Shown here: piece by piece, positions 42,126 through 50,813 of the stretch
Numbering within the stretch: the first letter of the stretch is position 1
Layout: each line of letters starts with the position of its first letter
DNA from: Allobosea psychrotolerans
Lineage (GTDB): Bacteria; Pseudomonadota; Alphaproteobacteria; Rhizobiales; Beijerinckiaceae
Assembly (NCBI RefSeq): GCF_002917105.1
Contig: NZ_PQFZ01000018.1
Span: forward strand, 47,127-111,126
Length of the DNA: 64,000 bases
Reading direction: 5' to 3'
The notes under the pieces: model-generated
What the model saw: the letters and a program-made list of their open reading frames with translations, nothing else
Database searches by the model: none
What the model was told of the DNA's origin: nothing
Translations under genes and position numbers: made by a program

Positions 42126-43907
42126 TCAGCCGTTCTTCTCGGTGAGGTTCACGCGCAGATGCGCCTCGCGCAACTGCTTGGGCGAGGCCTCGGACGGCGC
42201 ACCCATCAGCAGATCGACGGCCTGCTGGTTCATCGGGAACAGTGCGACCTCGCGCAGATTCGTCGCGCCGGCCAGGAGCATGATGATGCGGTCGATGCCC
42301 GCCGCCATGCCGCCATGGGGCGGCGCGCCATATTGGAAGGCGCGATACATGCCGCCAAAACGCTCGATCACCGTCTCCTCGCCATAACCTGCGATCTCGA
42401 AGGCCTTCACCATCGCCTCGGGGCGATGGTTGCGGATGCCGCCGGAGGCCAGCTCATAGCCGTTGCAGGCGATGTCGTACTGGAAGGCCTTGATCGCCAA
42501 CGGATCGTCGTTCTTCAGCGATTCGAGTCCGCCCTGAGGCATCGAGAACGGGTTGTGCGAGAAATCGACCTTCTTGTCGTCCTCGTTGTACTCGTACATC
42601 GGGAAATCGACGATCCAGGCGAAGGCAAACGCGTTCTCGTCGATCAAGCCGAGCTCGGAGCCGACCTTGTTGCGGGCGTTGCCGGCGAATTTGTAGAACT
42701 TGTCGGGGTTGCCGGCGGCGAAGAAGGCCGCGTCGCCATCCTTCAAGCCGAGCGCGATGCGGATCGCCTCGACCCGCTCGGGGCCGATATTGTTGGCGAT
42801 CGGACCCGCGCCCGCGCCTTCGCGCCACATGATGTAGCCGAGGCCCGGCTGCCCTTCGCCTTGCGCCCAGGAGTTCATCCGGTCGCAGAAGGCCCTGGAG
42901 CCGCCCGCAGGAGCGGGAATCGCCCAGACCTGGTTCTTCTCATCCTCGAGGATGCGCGCGAAGACCTTGAAGGCCGAGCCGCGGAAATGCGCGGAGACGT
43001 CCTGCATCACCAGTGGGTTGCGCAGGTCCGGCTTGTCGGAGCCATATTTGCTGATCGCTTCCGCATAAGGGATGCGCGGCCAGTTCTTCGTCACCGACTT
43101 GCCGCCGCCGAACTCCTCGAAGACGCCGGCGATCACCGGCTCCATCGTGGCGAAGACGTCTTCCTGCTCGACGAAGCTCATCTCGACGTCGAGCTGGTAG
43201 AACTCGCCCGGCAGACGGTCGGCGCGCGGATCCTCGTCGCGGAAGCAGGGCGCGATCTGGAAATAGCGATCGAAGCCCGCCATCATCAGGAGCTGCTTGT
43301 ACTGCTGCGGCGCCTGCGGCAGCGCGTAGAATTTGCCGGGATGCAATCGGCTCGGCACCAGGAAGTCGCGCGCGCCCTCGGGCGAGGATGCCGTCAGGAT
43401 CGGCGTCTGGAACTCGGAGAAGCCGGAGGTCTTCATCCGGTTGCGCAGCGAGTCGATCACCTTCGTCCGCAACATGATGTTGTTGTGGAGCTTTTCCCGG
43501 CGCAGATCGAGGAAGCGGTACTTCAGCCGGGTATCCTCGGGATATTCGAGATCGCCGAAGACCGGCAACGGCAATTCGCCGGAAGCGCCGAGAACCTCGA
43601 TGCCTGTCGCGAAGACCTCGACGGCGCCGGTCGCGAGATTGGCGTTCTCGGTGCCCGCAAAGCGCGCCTTGACCTTGCCGTCGATGCGGACGACCCATTC
43701 CGAGCGCACCGCAGCGGCATCGGCGAAGGCCGGAGAATCCGGATCGATGACCACCTGGGTCATGCCGTAATGGTCACGCAGATCGATGAACAGCACGCCG
43801 CCATGGTCGCGGATGCGGTGGCACCAGCCGGAGAGGCGGACCTGAGCCCCGATGTCGCTCTCGCGAAGGGCGCCGCAGGTGTGGGAACGGTAACGATGCA
43901 AGGTCAC
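42126..43907 (-). CDS. aspS: Aspartyl-tRNA synthetase
   Basis: 593 residues from GTG 43907 (MTLHRYRSHTCGALRESD); a GTG at 43973 would give a poor extension. The N-terminal OB-fold anticodon-binding domain, the GAD insert and the class II motifs are all present (motif 2 region FRDEDPRADR, motif 3 GIDRIIMLLAG). It charges tRNA-Asp; the bacterial type with the insert may also charge tRNA-Asn in species with the GatCAB pathway (known of the family). It is divergent from rnd. Confidence 0.97.
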   Translation of the reverse strand: MTLHRYRSHTCGALRESDIGAQVRLSGWCHRIRDHGGVLFIDLRDHYGMTQVVIDPDSPAFADAAAVRSEWVVRIDGKVKARFAGTENANLATGAVEVFATGIEVLGASGELPLPVFGDLEYPEDTRLKYRFLDLRREKLHNNIMLRTKVIDSLRNRMKTSGFSEFQTPILTASSPEGARDFLVPSRLHPGKFYALPQAPQQYKQLLMMAGFDRYFQIAPCFRDEDPRADRLPGEFYQLDVEMSFVEQEDVFATMEPVIAGVFEEFGGGKSVTKNWPRIPYAEAISKYGSDKPDLRNPLVMQDVSAHFRGSAFKVFARILEDEKNQVWAIPAPAGGSRAFCDRMNSWAQGEGQPGLGYIMWREGAGAGPIANNIGPERVEAIRIALGLKDGDAAFFAAGNPDKFYKFAGNARNKVGSELGLIDENAFAFAWIVDFPMYEYNEDDKKVDFSHNPFSMPQGGLESLKNDDPLAIKAFQYDIACNGYELASGGIRNHRPEAMVKAFEIAGYGEETVIERFGGMYRAFQYGAPPHGGMAAGIDRIIMLLAGATNLREVALFPMNQQAVDLLMGAPSEASPKQLREAHLRVNLTEKNG

Positions 43908-44041
43908 GGTACTGGTCTCTTCGGAGGTCAAGGCCGTCCGCCACAGGCGCGCGCACGGTTTCGGGGTAAGCACACGCCGCGGCGCGGATTGTCAAGAACG
44001 CCCGCGACATGGCGATACTCTGTCTGCTATGAGCCGACCTC

Positions 44042-45181
44042 ATGAGCCTCATCACAACCACCCAGGATCTGGCCGACGCCTGCGCGCGCCTGGCCACGCA
44101 TCCCTTCGTCACGGTCGACACCGAGTTCCTGCGGGAGACGACCTATTATCCCAAGCTCTGCCTGATCCAGCTCGCCTCGCCGGACGAGGCCGTGCTGGTC
44201 GATCCGCTTGCGGCCGACCTCGATCTCGCGCCCTTCCTGGCGCTGATGGCCGATGAGGCCGTGGTCAAGGTCTTCCATGCGGCGCGGCAGGATCTCGAGA
44301 TCGTCTGGATCATCGGCAAGCTGATCCCCACGCCACTCTTCGACACGCAGGTCGCCGCCATGGTCTGCGGCTATGGCGACTCGGTCGGCTACGAGCAGCT
44401 TGCCAATGACCTTGCCAAGGCGCGGATCGACAAATCCTCGCGCTTCACCGACTGGTCGCGCCGCCCGCTCAGCGAGGCCCAATTGGTCTATGCGGAATCC
44501 GACGTCACCCATCTGCGCGACATCTATCTCGCCCTCGACGCCGACATCAAAGCCAGCGGCCGCGAGATTTGGGTCGCCGAGGAGATGGCGGTCCTGAACT
44601 CGCCCGGCACTTACGAGGTCAAGCCGGAGAATGCCTGGCAGCGTCTGAAGGGCCGGATCCGCAAGCCCAAGGAGCTGGCGCTGCTGATGGAACTCGCCGC
44701 CTGGCGCGAGCGCGAGGCGCAGAGCCGCGACGTGCCGCGCCAGCGCGTGCTCAAGGACGATGCGCTGATGGACATCGTGCAGCGCGGGCCCGTCTCGGTC
44801 GAGGCGCTGGCGGAGCTGCGCTCGGTGCCCAACGGCTTCGAGCGCTCGCGCGCCGGCGGCGAGGTACTGGCGGCGGTCGCGCGCGGGCTCGCTCTCGATC
44901 CCAAGACCTTGCCCCGGCTGGACCGGGAGCGCGGCCGCGCCACGAACGGTGCGGTGCTCGATCTGCTCAAGGTGCTGCTCAAGGCAGTCGCGGATGCCGA
45001 GCGCGTGGCGCCGAAGATCATCGCCTCCTCCGATGATCTGGAAGCCATCTCCTTCGACGATGAGGCCGACGTGCCGGCGCTGAAGGGCTGGCGGCGCGAG
45101 GTCTTCGGCGAGAAGGCCATCGCCCTCAAGAACGGCAATCTGGGCCTCAGGATCGTGCGCGGCCGGGTTTCCGTCGCTTAG
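44042..45181 (+). CDS. rnd: Ribonuclease D
   Basis: 379 residues from ATG 44042. The DEDD exonuclease domain has the first acidic motif VDTEFLRETTYYPKLCLIQLA, a DTQVAAMVCGYG region and the third Tyr/Asp motif YAESDVTHLRDIY. Two HRDC domains follow (residues 205-285 and 290-370). It trims the 3' ends of tRNA and other stable RNA. It is divergent from aspS; the two short leaders meet within 134 bases. A REP-like hairpin follows its stop. Confidence 0.95.
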   Translation: MSLITTTQDLADACARLATHPFVTVDTEFLRETTYYPKLCLIQLASPDEAVLVDPLAADLDLAPFLALMADEAVVKVFHAARQDLEIVWIIGKLIPTPLFDTQVAAMVCGYGDSVGYEQLANDLAKARIDKSSRFTDWSRRPLSEAQLVYAESDVTHLRDIYLALDADIKASGREIWVAEEMAVLNSPGTYEVKPENAWQRLKGRIRKPKELALLMELAAWREREAQSRDVPRQRVLKDDALMDIVQRGPVSVEALAELRSVPNGFERSRAGGEVLAAVARGLALDPKTLPRLDRERGRATNGAVLDLLKVLLKAVADAERVAPKIIASSDDLEAISFDDEADVPALKGWRREVFGEKAIALKNGNLGLRIVRGRVSVA

Positions 45182-45204
45182 AGCGCTTTCCATCCGGCCC
45201 GAAC

Positions 45205-45292
45205 CGTCATTGCGAGGAGCGCAAGCGACGAAGCAATCCAGGAGGGCGTAGAGCGAGACCTCCTGGATTGCTTCGCTTCGCTCGCAATGACG
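45205..45292. repeat. REP-type inverted repeat (CGTCATTGCGAGGAGCG family)
   Basis: Left arm CGTCATTGCGAGGAGCGCAAG and CGACGAAGCAATCCAGGAGG, right arm CCTCCTGGATTGCTTCG and CTTCGCTCGCAATGACG. The whole pairs as one long hairpin with a short centre (45248-45258). A single left-hand arm recurs at 63884. It resembles transposase-linked REP sequences of many proteobacteria. Confidence 0.85.
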
Positions 45293-45349
45293 GATCGGAC
45301 AGCACGGAAAGCGTGCAAGATCCCTGTGATCTGAATCTGGAAGGCCGCG

Positions 45350-46867
45350 TCAGCCGAGGCTGATCTCGTAGTCGCGGCCGAGCAGCTTGGCGAGTTGCTT
45401 CAATCGGCCCGTCACGCGCTCGCTCGACAAGGCATGGAGCTCGCCGGAGAGGCGCAGGACGAGCCGGCTGTCGACGCAGGCCAGCGTCGCGCGCGGCAGG
45501 ATGCCAGGCATCCCGGCCGAGAGCAGATAGGCGACGCGGAAGGCGCTGGCGAGAAGCTGCGAACGCTCCAGCAGCCGTGGCGTCAGCAATTGCCTCAAGC
45601 CGGCGGCAGCGGGAGAATCGCTCTTTGCGCCGGCATAGCGATGGAAAACCGTCAGGGCCAGGAAAGCCCGGCCCGGGTGGTCGACGCCGCTGAAAGCAGC
45701 ATGCGCGATCACGTTGAGGCTCTGCTCGCCGCGATAGTCGGGATGGGCGCGCCAGCCGATATCGGAGAGCAGGCAGGCCGCGTCCTGCAGGCGACCGCCG
45801 GCGGGATCGTCCGACAAGCCCGCGCTGGCAACGAGGCGCCGCACCCACTCGATCAGATCCGCGGCATGGCGCGGTTCGCGGGCGCGCAGCTGGTTGTAGT
45901 CCTGGGCGCCGCGCAGCAGCGGGTCGACCCGGCGCTCATCCTCCGGGAGCATGTCATATAGCAGGCCCTCGCGCACACCGCTCGCCGAGATCACCACCGC
46001 GCGCGGGCGGCCGCGCTTGATCAGCAGATCGAGCACCAGCGCACCATAGGCCAGGAGCGGCCGGCGCGCGGAGGAGACGGCGTCGATCGCTTCCAGGACC
46101 GAAGCGTCGGCGCGCTCGACCAGCCGGGCGAAATCCGCGACGTCACGGGCCGGCACGGTATATCCATGCATGACGCTGAGCGGATAGCCCGACTGGCGCT
46201 GATGCAGGGTCGCGAGCGCCCGCCAGGTACCGCCGACGGCGAAAAAGTCCTTGCCGCGCATCGCCGCCAATTGTGGGTGATGGTCGAGCTGTTCGCGAAC
46301 GATCTTCTCGGCCAGCTTGATCTGGCCCTTCGCCTTGTCCATCAGCGCGAGACCGCCAATCGGCAGGCTGATGCCCGGTCCGACGCGGTCGCCATCGACC
46401 CCGACAAGCTCCAGCGAGCCGCCTCCGAGATCGCCGGCAACGCCATGCGGCTCGGCGAAGCCGGAAATCACGCCAAGCCCGGAAAGATAAGCCTCGCGAC
46501 CGCCGGAGATCAGTTCGATCCGCTGGCCGATCGCCTGCTCAGCCTTGGCGAGGAAGGCCGGCCCATTGGCGGCCTCACGCGCGGCGGCGGTGGCGATGAC
46601 GCGGATCTCACCGACCTGCATCGCCTCGCAAAGGATGCGGAAGCGCAGCAGCGCCTCGAGCGCACGCGCCATCGCGTCCTCGGCCAACCGGCCGGTGGTG
46701 GCGACCTGCCGGCCGAGGCCCGCCATTTCCTTCTCGTTGAAGACCTGGGCCGGCGAGCGCGCCAGCATCTCATAGACGACGAGGCGAACCGAGTTCGAAC
46801 CGATGTCGATGATGGCGATCGTCTCGCCAAGGCTCAACCGCCCCGCAACGAGGCCCATGCCGGTCAT
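45350..46867 (-). CDS. ppx: Exopolyphosphatase/guanosine pentaphosphatase
   Basis: 505 residues from ATG 46867, one base after the ppk stop. Phosphate-binding motifs of the actin-like ASKHA fold are clear: IIDIGSNSVRLVVYE and, in the second half of the domain, DLGGGSLELVG. A C-terminal HD-like helical part ends at 505. It hydrolyses polyphosphate or pppGpp. With ppk it forms the standard polyphosphate pair, here ppk then ppx. Confidence 0.95.
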   Translation of the reverse strand: MTGMGLVAGRLSLGETIAIIDIGSNSVRLVVYEMLARSPAQVFNEKEMAGLGRQVATTGRLAEDAMARALEALLRFRILCEAMQVGEIRVIATAAAREAANGPAFLAKAEQAIGQRIELISGGREAYLSGLGVISGFAEPHGVAGDLGGGSLELVGVDGDRVGPGISLPIGGLALMDKAKGQIKLAEKIVREQLDHHPQLAAMRGKDFFAVGGTWRALATLHQRQSGYPLSVMHGYTVPARDVADFARLVERADASVLEAIDAVSSARRPLLAYGALVLDLLIKRGRPRAVVISASGVREGLLYDMLPEDERRVDPLLRGAQDYNQLRAREPRHAADLIEWVRRLVASAGLSDDPAGGRLQDAACLLSDIGWRAHPDYRGEQSLNVIAHAAFSGVDHPGRAFLALTVFHRYAGAKSDSPAAAGLRQLLTPRLLERSQLLASAFRVAYLLSAGMPGILPRATLACVDSRLVLRLSGELHALSSERVTGRLKQLAKLLGRDYEISLG

Positions 46868-46868
46868 C

Positions 46869-49073
46869 TCAGCTTTTCTTGGCCGCCCGCTTGGGGAGGC
46901 TTCGGGGGCTGGAATTGGAGAGCGATTTTCCACGTCCGGACAAGCTCGGATTCGTCATGAAATATTTATGGGCGTTGAACGACTCGTCGCCCGGCGCCGG
47001 GACAATGCGTTGCGAACCGCCATCGGGCAAGATCGTCCAGCTCTGTTCATTGTCGAGGAAATTGGCCTGCATGATCTGCTCGAGCAGTTGCTGGTGGACC
47101 GTGGCGTTCAGAATCGGGGTCAGCGCCTCGACGCGACGGTCGAGGTTGCGCGGCATCAGATCGGCCGAGGAGATGTAGAGCTTGGCCTTGGCCGAAGGCA
47201 GGCCGTGGCCTGCCCCGAAGGCGTAGATCCGGGTGTGCTCCAGGAAGCGGCCGACGATCGACTTGACGCGGATGTTCTCGGACAGGCCACGAACGCCTGG
47301 CCTCAGGCAGCAGATGCCGCGCACGACGAAATCGATCTCGACGCCTGCCTGGCTCGCATCGTAGAGCGCGTCGATGATCTCGGGATCGACCAGCGAATTG
47401 CACTTGCCCCAGATCGCGCCCTTGCGGCCGGCCTTCACATGGGCGACCTCCTCGGCAATGTCGGAGAGCAGGCGCTGCTTCAGCCCCACCGGCGAGACCG
47501 ACATCTTCTCCAGCTCGGCCGGCTCGGCATAGCCGGTGATGAAGTTGAAGATGCGCGCGACATCCTGCGACATCACCGGGTCGGCGGTGAAGAAGGAAAC
47601 GTCGGTGTAGATGCGCGCCGTGATCGGGTGGTAGTTGCCGGTCGCGATATGGCAATAGGTCACGAGCTGGCCGGCTTCGCGGCGCACCACCATCGACAGC
47701 TTGGCGTGGGTCTTGAGCTCGATGAAGCCGTAAACGACCTGGACGCCGGCGCGCTCCAGATCCTTGGCCCAGCGGATATTGGCCTCCTCGTCGAAGCGCG
47801 CCTTGAGCTCGACCAGGGCGGTCACCGACTTGCCGGCCTCCGCCGCTTCGGCCAGAGCATGCACGATCGGGGAGTTCGACGAGGTGCGATAGAGCGTCTG
47901 CTTGATCGCGACCACGCTGGGATCGCGCGCCGCCTGCTGCAGGAACTGCACGACGACGTCGAAGCTCTCATAGGGATGGTGGACGATCAGGTCCTTCTGG
48001 CGGATCGCCGCGAAGCAGTCGCCGGCATGTTCACGAATGCGCTCGGGGAAGCGAGCATTGTAGGGCTTGAACTTGAGGTCGGGGCGATCGACTCCGACAA
48101 GCTGCGAGAGCTCGTTGAGGCCGATCATCCCGGCGACATCGACGATCTCGTCGTGGTCGACCTTGAGTTCGCGCACGATCAGCTTGCGCAGATGTGCCGG
48201 CATGCCGGTCGAGACCTCGAGACGGATGACGACGCCGCGCCGACGCAGCTTGAGCATCGTCTCGAAGACGCGCACCAGATCCTCGGCCTCCTCCTCGATG
48301 TCGAGATCGGTGTCACGGATGACGCGGAACGAGCCGGTGCCCTTGACGTCATAGCCCGGGAAGAGCTTGCCGATGAAGAGTGAGACCGCGTCCTCCAGCG
48401 TGATGAAGCGGTGCAGCCCCTCGCGGCCGAGATCCGGCAATTCGATGAAGCGGTCCATCTTGATCGGCACGCGGATCAGCGCGTCGAGCTGGCGTCCGTC
48501 GCTGATCCTCTCCAACGCCAGCGCCAGCGTGAAGCCGAGATTGGGGATGAAGGGGAACGGGTGCGCCGGGTCGATCGCCAGCGGCGTCAGCACCGGAAAG
48601 ATGTAGTGGAGGAAATAATCCTCCAGCCAGATCCGCTCCTGCTTGCCGACCTCGCTTGGACCGAGCAGGTGAATCTTGTTCTCATGCAGATCGTGCTTCA
48701 GCTCGACCCAGCGCGCCTGCTGGTCGTCCGTCAGCGCCGAGACCGCCTTGCCCAGTTCTGCGAGCTGCTCGGCCGGCGTCAGGCCATCCTGGCTCTTCGT
48801 GACCACACCGGCCTTGAGCTGCTCGCGCAGGCCGGAGACGCGGACCATGAAGAACTCATCGAGATTGGCGGCCGAAATCGAGAGGAAGCGCAACTGCTCC
48901 AACAGGGGGTGATTGCGGTTCGAGGCCTCTTCCATGACGCGGCGGTTGAACTGCAGCCAGGACAGCTCGCGGTTCATGAAACGGGCGGGCGATTGCCGCA
49001 GCGGGGTATCGGCGCCGTAGGCGTCGATGGTGGGAATGTCGAGATCCATGATTTCTGCCGTTTGCGCGTTCAT
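46869..49073 (-). CDS. ppk: Polyphosphate kinase
   Basis: 734 residues from ATG 49073 (MNAQTAEIMDLDIP); an upstream GTG (49109) adds 12 residues and is less likely. The four domains follow the PPK1 order: N-terminal helical domain (RFMNRELSWLQFNRRVM), head domain, and two PLD-like catalytic domains. The autophosphorylated His lies in the conserved HAKLSMVV-type segment (ELKTHAKLSMVVRRE). It makes polyphosphate from ATP. It overlaps ppx by almost nothing and is transcribed first. Confidence 0.97.
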   Translation of the reverse strand: MNAQTAEIMDLDIPTIDAYGADTPLRQSPARFMNRELSWLQFNRRVMEEASNRNHPLLEQLRFLSISAANLDEFFMVRVSGLREQLKAGVVTKSQDGLTPAEQLAELGKAVSALTDDQQARWVELKHDLHENKIHLLGPSEVGKQERIWLEDYFLHYIFPVLTPLAIDPAHPFPFIPNLGFTLALALERISDGRQLDALIRVPIKMDRFIELPDLGREGLHRFITLEDAVSLFIGKLFPGYDVKGTGSFRVIRDTDLDIEEEAEDLVRVFETMLKLRRRGVVIRLEVSTGMPAHLRKLIVRELKVDHDEIVDVAGMIGLNELSQLVGVDRPDLKFKPYNARFPERIREHAGDCFAAIRQKDLIVHHPYESFDVVVQFLQQAARDPSVVAIKQTLYRTSSNSPIVHALAEAAEAGKSVTALVELKARFDEEANIRWAKDLERAGVQVVYGFIELKTHAKLSMVVRREAGQLVTYCHIATGNYHPITARIYTDVSFFTADPVMSQDVARIFNFITGYAEPAELEKMSVSPVGLKQRLLSDIAEEVAHVKAGRKGAIWGKCNSLVDPEIIDALYDASQAGVEIDFVVRGICCLRPGVRGLSENIRVKSIVGRFLEHTRIYAFGAGHGLPSAKAKLYISSADLMPRNLDRRVEALTPILNATVHQQLLEQIMQANFLDNEQSWTILPDGGSQRIVPAPGDESFNAHKYFMTNPSLSGRGKSLSNSSPRSLPKRAAKKS

Positions 49074-49209
49074 CTGCTTCGCTTTTGCCCCTGCCGCCGC
49101 TCGTGCCACGTCAGTTCCGCCGCTTCGATCCCGTCCGCTCTTGAAGCCACCCTAGCGTGACGCTTCGATGACATTCAGTCCCGGCCTTCATGTTCGCCGC
49201 CCTGCCGGA

Positions 49210-49887
49210 TCACGGTTCTGGACGGGGCCGCTCCTTGACCAGCCCGTCCACGAACAAATCGAGCACTTTGGCCATGGTTCCTTCAATGTCCGCATCGGCG
49301 ACCTGCCAACTCGGGAAATGGCCATCGACCAGCATGCGCGCGAGACCATACACCAACGCACGCGCCGCGATCTGGATCAGGTGCCGGTCGTTGGAACGCA
49401 GAAGCCCGCGTTGCGCCGCCTCCAGCAACAAGGCTTCGATCTGAGCCTGGATTTCGGCGTTCTCCTGGCCCAGCGACGGCGATCCGTCGAAATCGATCGA
49501 GCGTCGTGACGAGATGATTTCGAAATGGGTCGGATTGCGTCTGGCCCAATCGAGATAAGCCCGTCCGATGGCGCGTATGCGCAGCATCGGATCATCATCC
49601 GCCTCCTGCGCCAGCGCCAGCACGATTTCGGCCCTGAAGCGCCGCATCGCCTCCTCGGCCACCGCCGTCATCAGCGTCATCTTGTCCGGGAAGTGGCGGA
49701 ACGGAGCAGCCGGCGAGACTCCGGCCAACCGCGCCGCCGCCCGGACGCTCACTGCCGAAAGCCCCCCCTCCTCAGCCAGCTTGAGCGCCTGCTCGACGAG
49801 CTCCTCGCGCAAATTGCCGTGATGATAGGCCGAACTGCCCTCACCCGCCTCGCGGTCTCCTGTCCGAGTCGGTTTCACGATGCTCAT
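49210..49887 (-). CDS. TetR-family transcriptional regulator
   Basis: 225 residues from ATG 49887. The N-terminal HTH has AYHHGNLREELVEQALKLAEEGGL, VRAAARLAGVSPAAPFRHF and KMTLMTAVAEE. The C-terminal half is a helical ligand-binding domain (TetR_C_33-like). It is divergent from the membrane-protein gene at 50078, with a perfect palindrome at 49985-50003 between. It likely represses that gene and itself. Confidence 0.92.
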   Translation of the reverse strand: MSIVKPTRTGDREAGEGSSAYHHGNLREELVEQALKLAEEGGLSAVSVRAAARLAGVSPAAPFRHFPDKMTLMTAVAEEAMRRFRAEIVLALAQEADDDPMLRIRAIGRAYLDWARRNPTHFEIISSRRSIDFDGSPSLGQENAEIQAQIEALLLEAAQRGLLRSNDRHLIQIAARALVYGLARMLVDGHFPSWQVADADIEGTMAKVLDLFVDGLVKERPRPEP

Positions 49888-49984
49888 GGATCAAAGCTAG
49901 TGCACGTTCCAGCTCAGGAGGAAACCCGCCGGCAAAGGAGGAAAGCCGTTCCGAAAGCGAGAGAAGCGCCTTCGCATCACAATC

Positions 49985-50003
49985 ATGTAATCATTGATTA
50001 CAT
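49985..50003. promoter_or_regulatory. Palindromic operator candidate for the TetR regulator
   Basis: ATGTAATCATTGATTACAT has two perfect 9-base half-sites around a single base. It lies in the divergent promoter region, 98 bases from the TetR start and 75 bases from the other gene. Length and symmetry fit a TetR-dimer site. Confidence 0.7.
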
Positions 50004-50077
50004 TCATTGCCTGAAGCGCCCGCCGATGCAATCGTCGTTCGATAACGGCGCACGCCTCTCACAGAAACGGCATCGAC

Positions 50078-50728
50078 ATGACAATCGCGCGGAAGGAGCC
50101 GAAGCCATCCTTTCCGGCCGGGCTGCTGGAGGGCTGGCCACTCCTTGGGCTGCTCTCATCCGGACTCGTTCTGGGCGTGCTTGCCGCGCTTGCAACCTCG
50201 TCTGGCGGAAGCGACGGCATCCGGCTGGTCATCCGCATCACGGCGCGGACATCCCTGGTGTTGTTCTGCCTGGCTTTCACGGCCTCGGCGCTGTTCCGTG
50301 CCTGCCCCAATATCTGGACGCGCTGGCAAAGACGGAACCGGCGCTATCTCGGGCTTTCCTTTGCCCTGTCCCATGGTCTGCACGGGCTTGCGATCATCGC
50401 CTTGGCCAACACGGCCCCGGCCCTGTTCAAGCAGCTCAGCAACACGGGAACACTGATCTCGGGCGGGCTTGCCTATCTTTTCATCCTCGCCATGGCCGCA
50501 ACATCGTTCGACAGAACCGCCGCCATGATCGGCCCGAACGCCTGGCGCTGGCTCCATCTCTGCGGCGCTTATTACATCTGGCTCAGTTTCATGGTAACCT
50601 TCGGCAAGCGCGCGGTCATGGACCCGTTCTACTGGCCTTTCATCACAGTGCTGATCGCGATCCTGGGTCTCCGGCTTTGCTTGCCCGGGAAGCCTTTGGC
50701 CGCCGCGACGGCGACGGCTGGATCATAA
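50078..50728 (+). CDS. Ferric-reductase-like membrane protein
   Basis: 216 residues with about six hydrophobic segments (WPLLGLLSSGLVLGVLAAL, ITARTSLVLFCLAFTASAL, SFALSHGLHGLAIIALAN and others). His residues in SHGLHGLAI and LHLCGAYYIW sit where the heme ligands of ferric-reductase-like (MsrQ/FRD) membrane domains stand. A soluble flavin domain is absent, so it would be a stand-alone cytochrome-b-like part. It is divergent from the TetR gene and probably its target. The electron partner is unknown. Confidence 0.75.
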   Translation: MTIARKEPKPSFPAGLLEGWPLLGLLSSGLVLGVLAALATSSGGSDGIRLVIRITARTSLVLFCLAFTASALFRACPNIWTRWQRRNRRYLGLSFALSHGLHGLAIIALANTAPALFKQLSNTGTLISGGLAYLFILAMAATSFDRTAAMIGPNAWRWLHLCGAYYIWLSFMVTFGKRAVMDPFYWPFITVLIAILGLRLCLPGKPLAAATATAGS

Positions 50729-50813
50729 TACCGCACTTGCGCGAGCCTGGCCGGTCCTGTTCTTGTCGCGCAACGCCACCCTTGCAGCCTGCCTTTCAAA
50801 TCAGAGAAACGAC

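Noticed and set aside
46803..48383. 526-codon plus-strand frame
   Set aside because: Antisense of ppk; no motifs.
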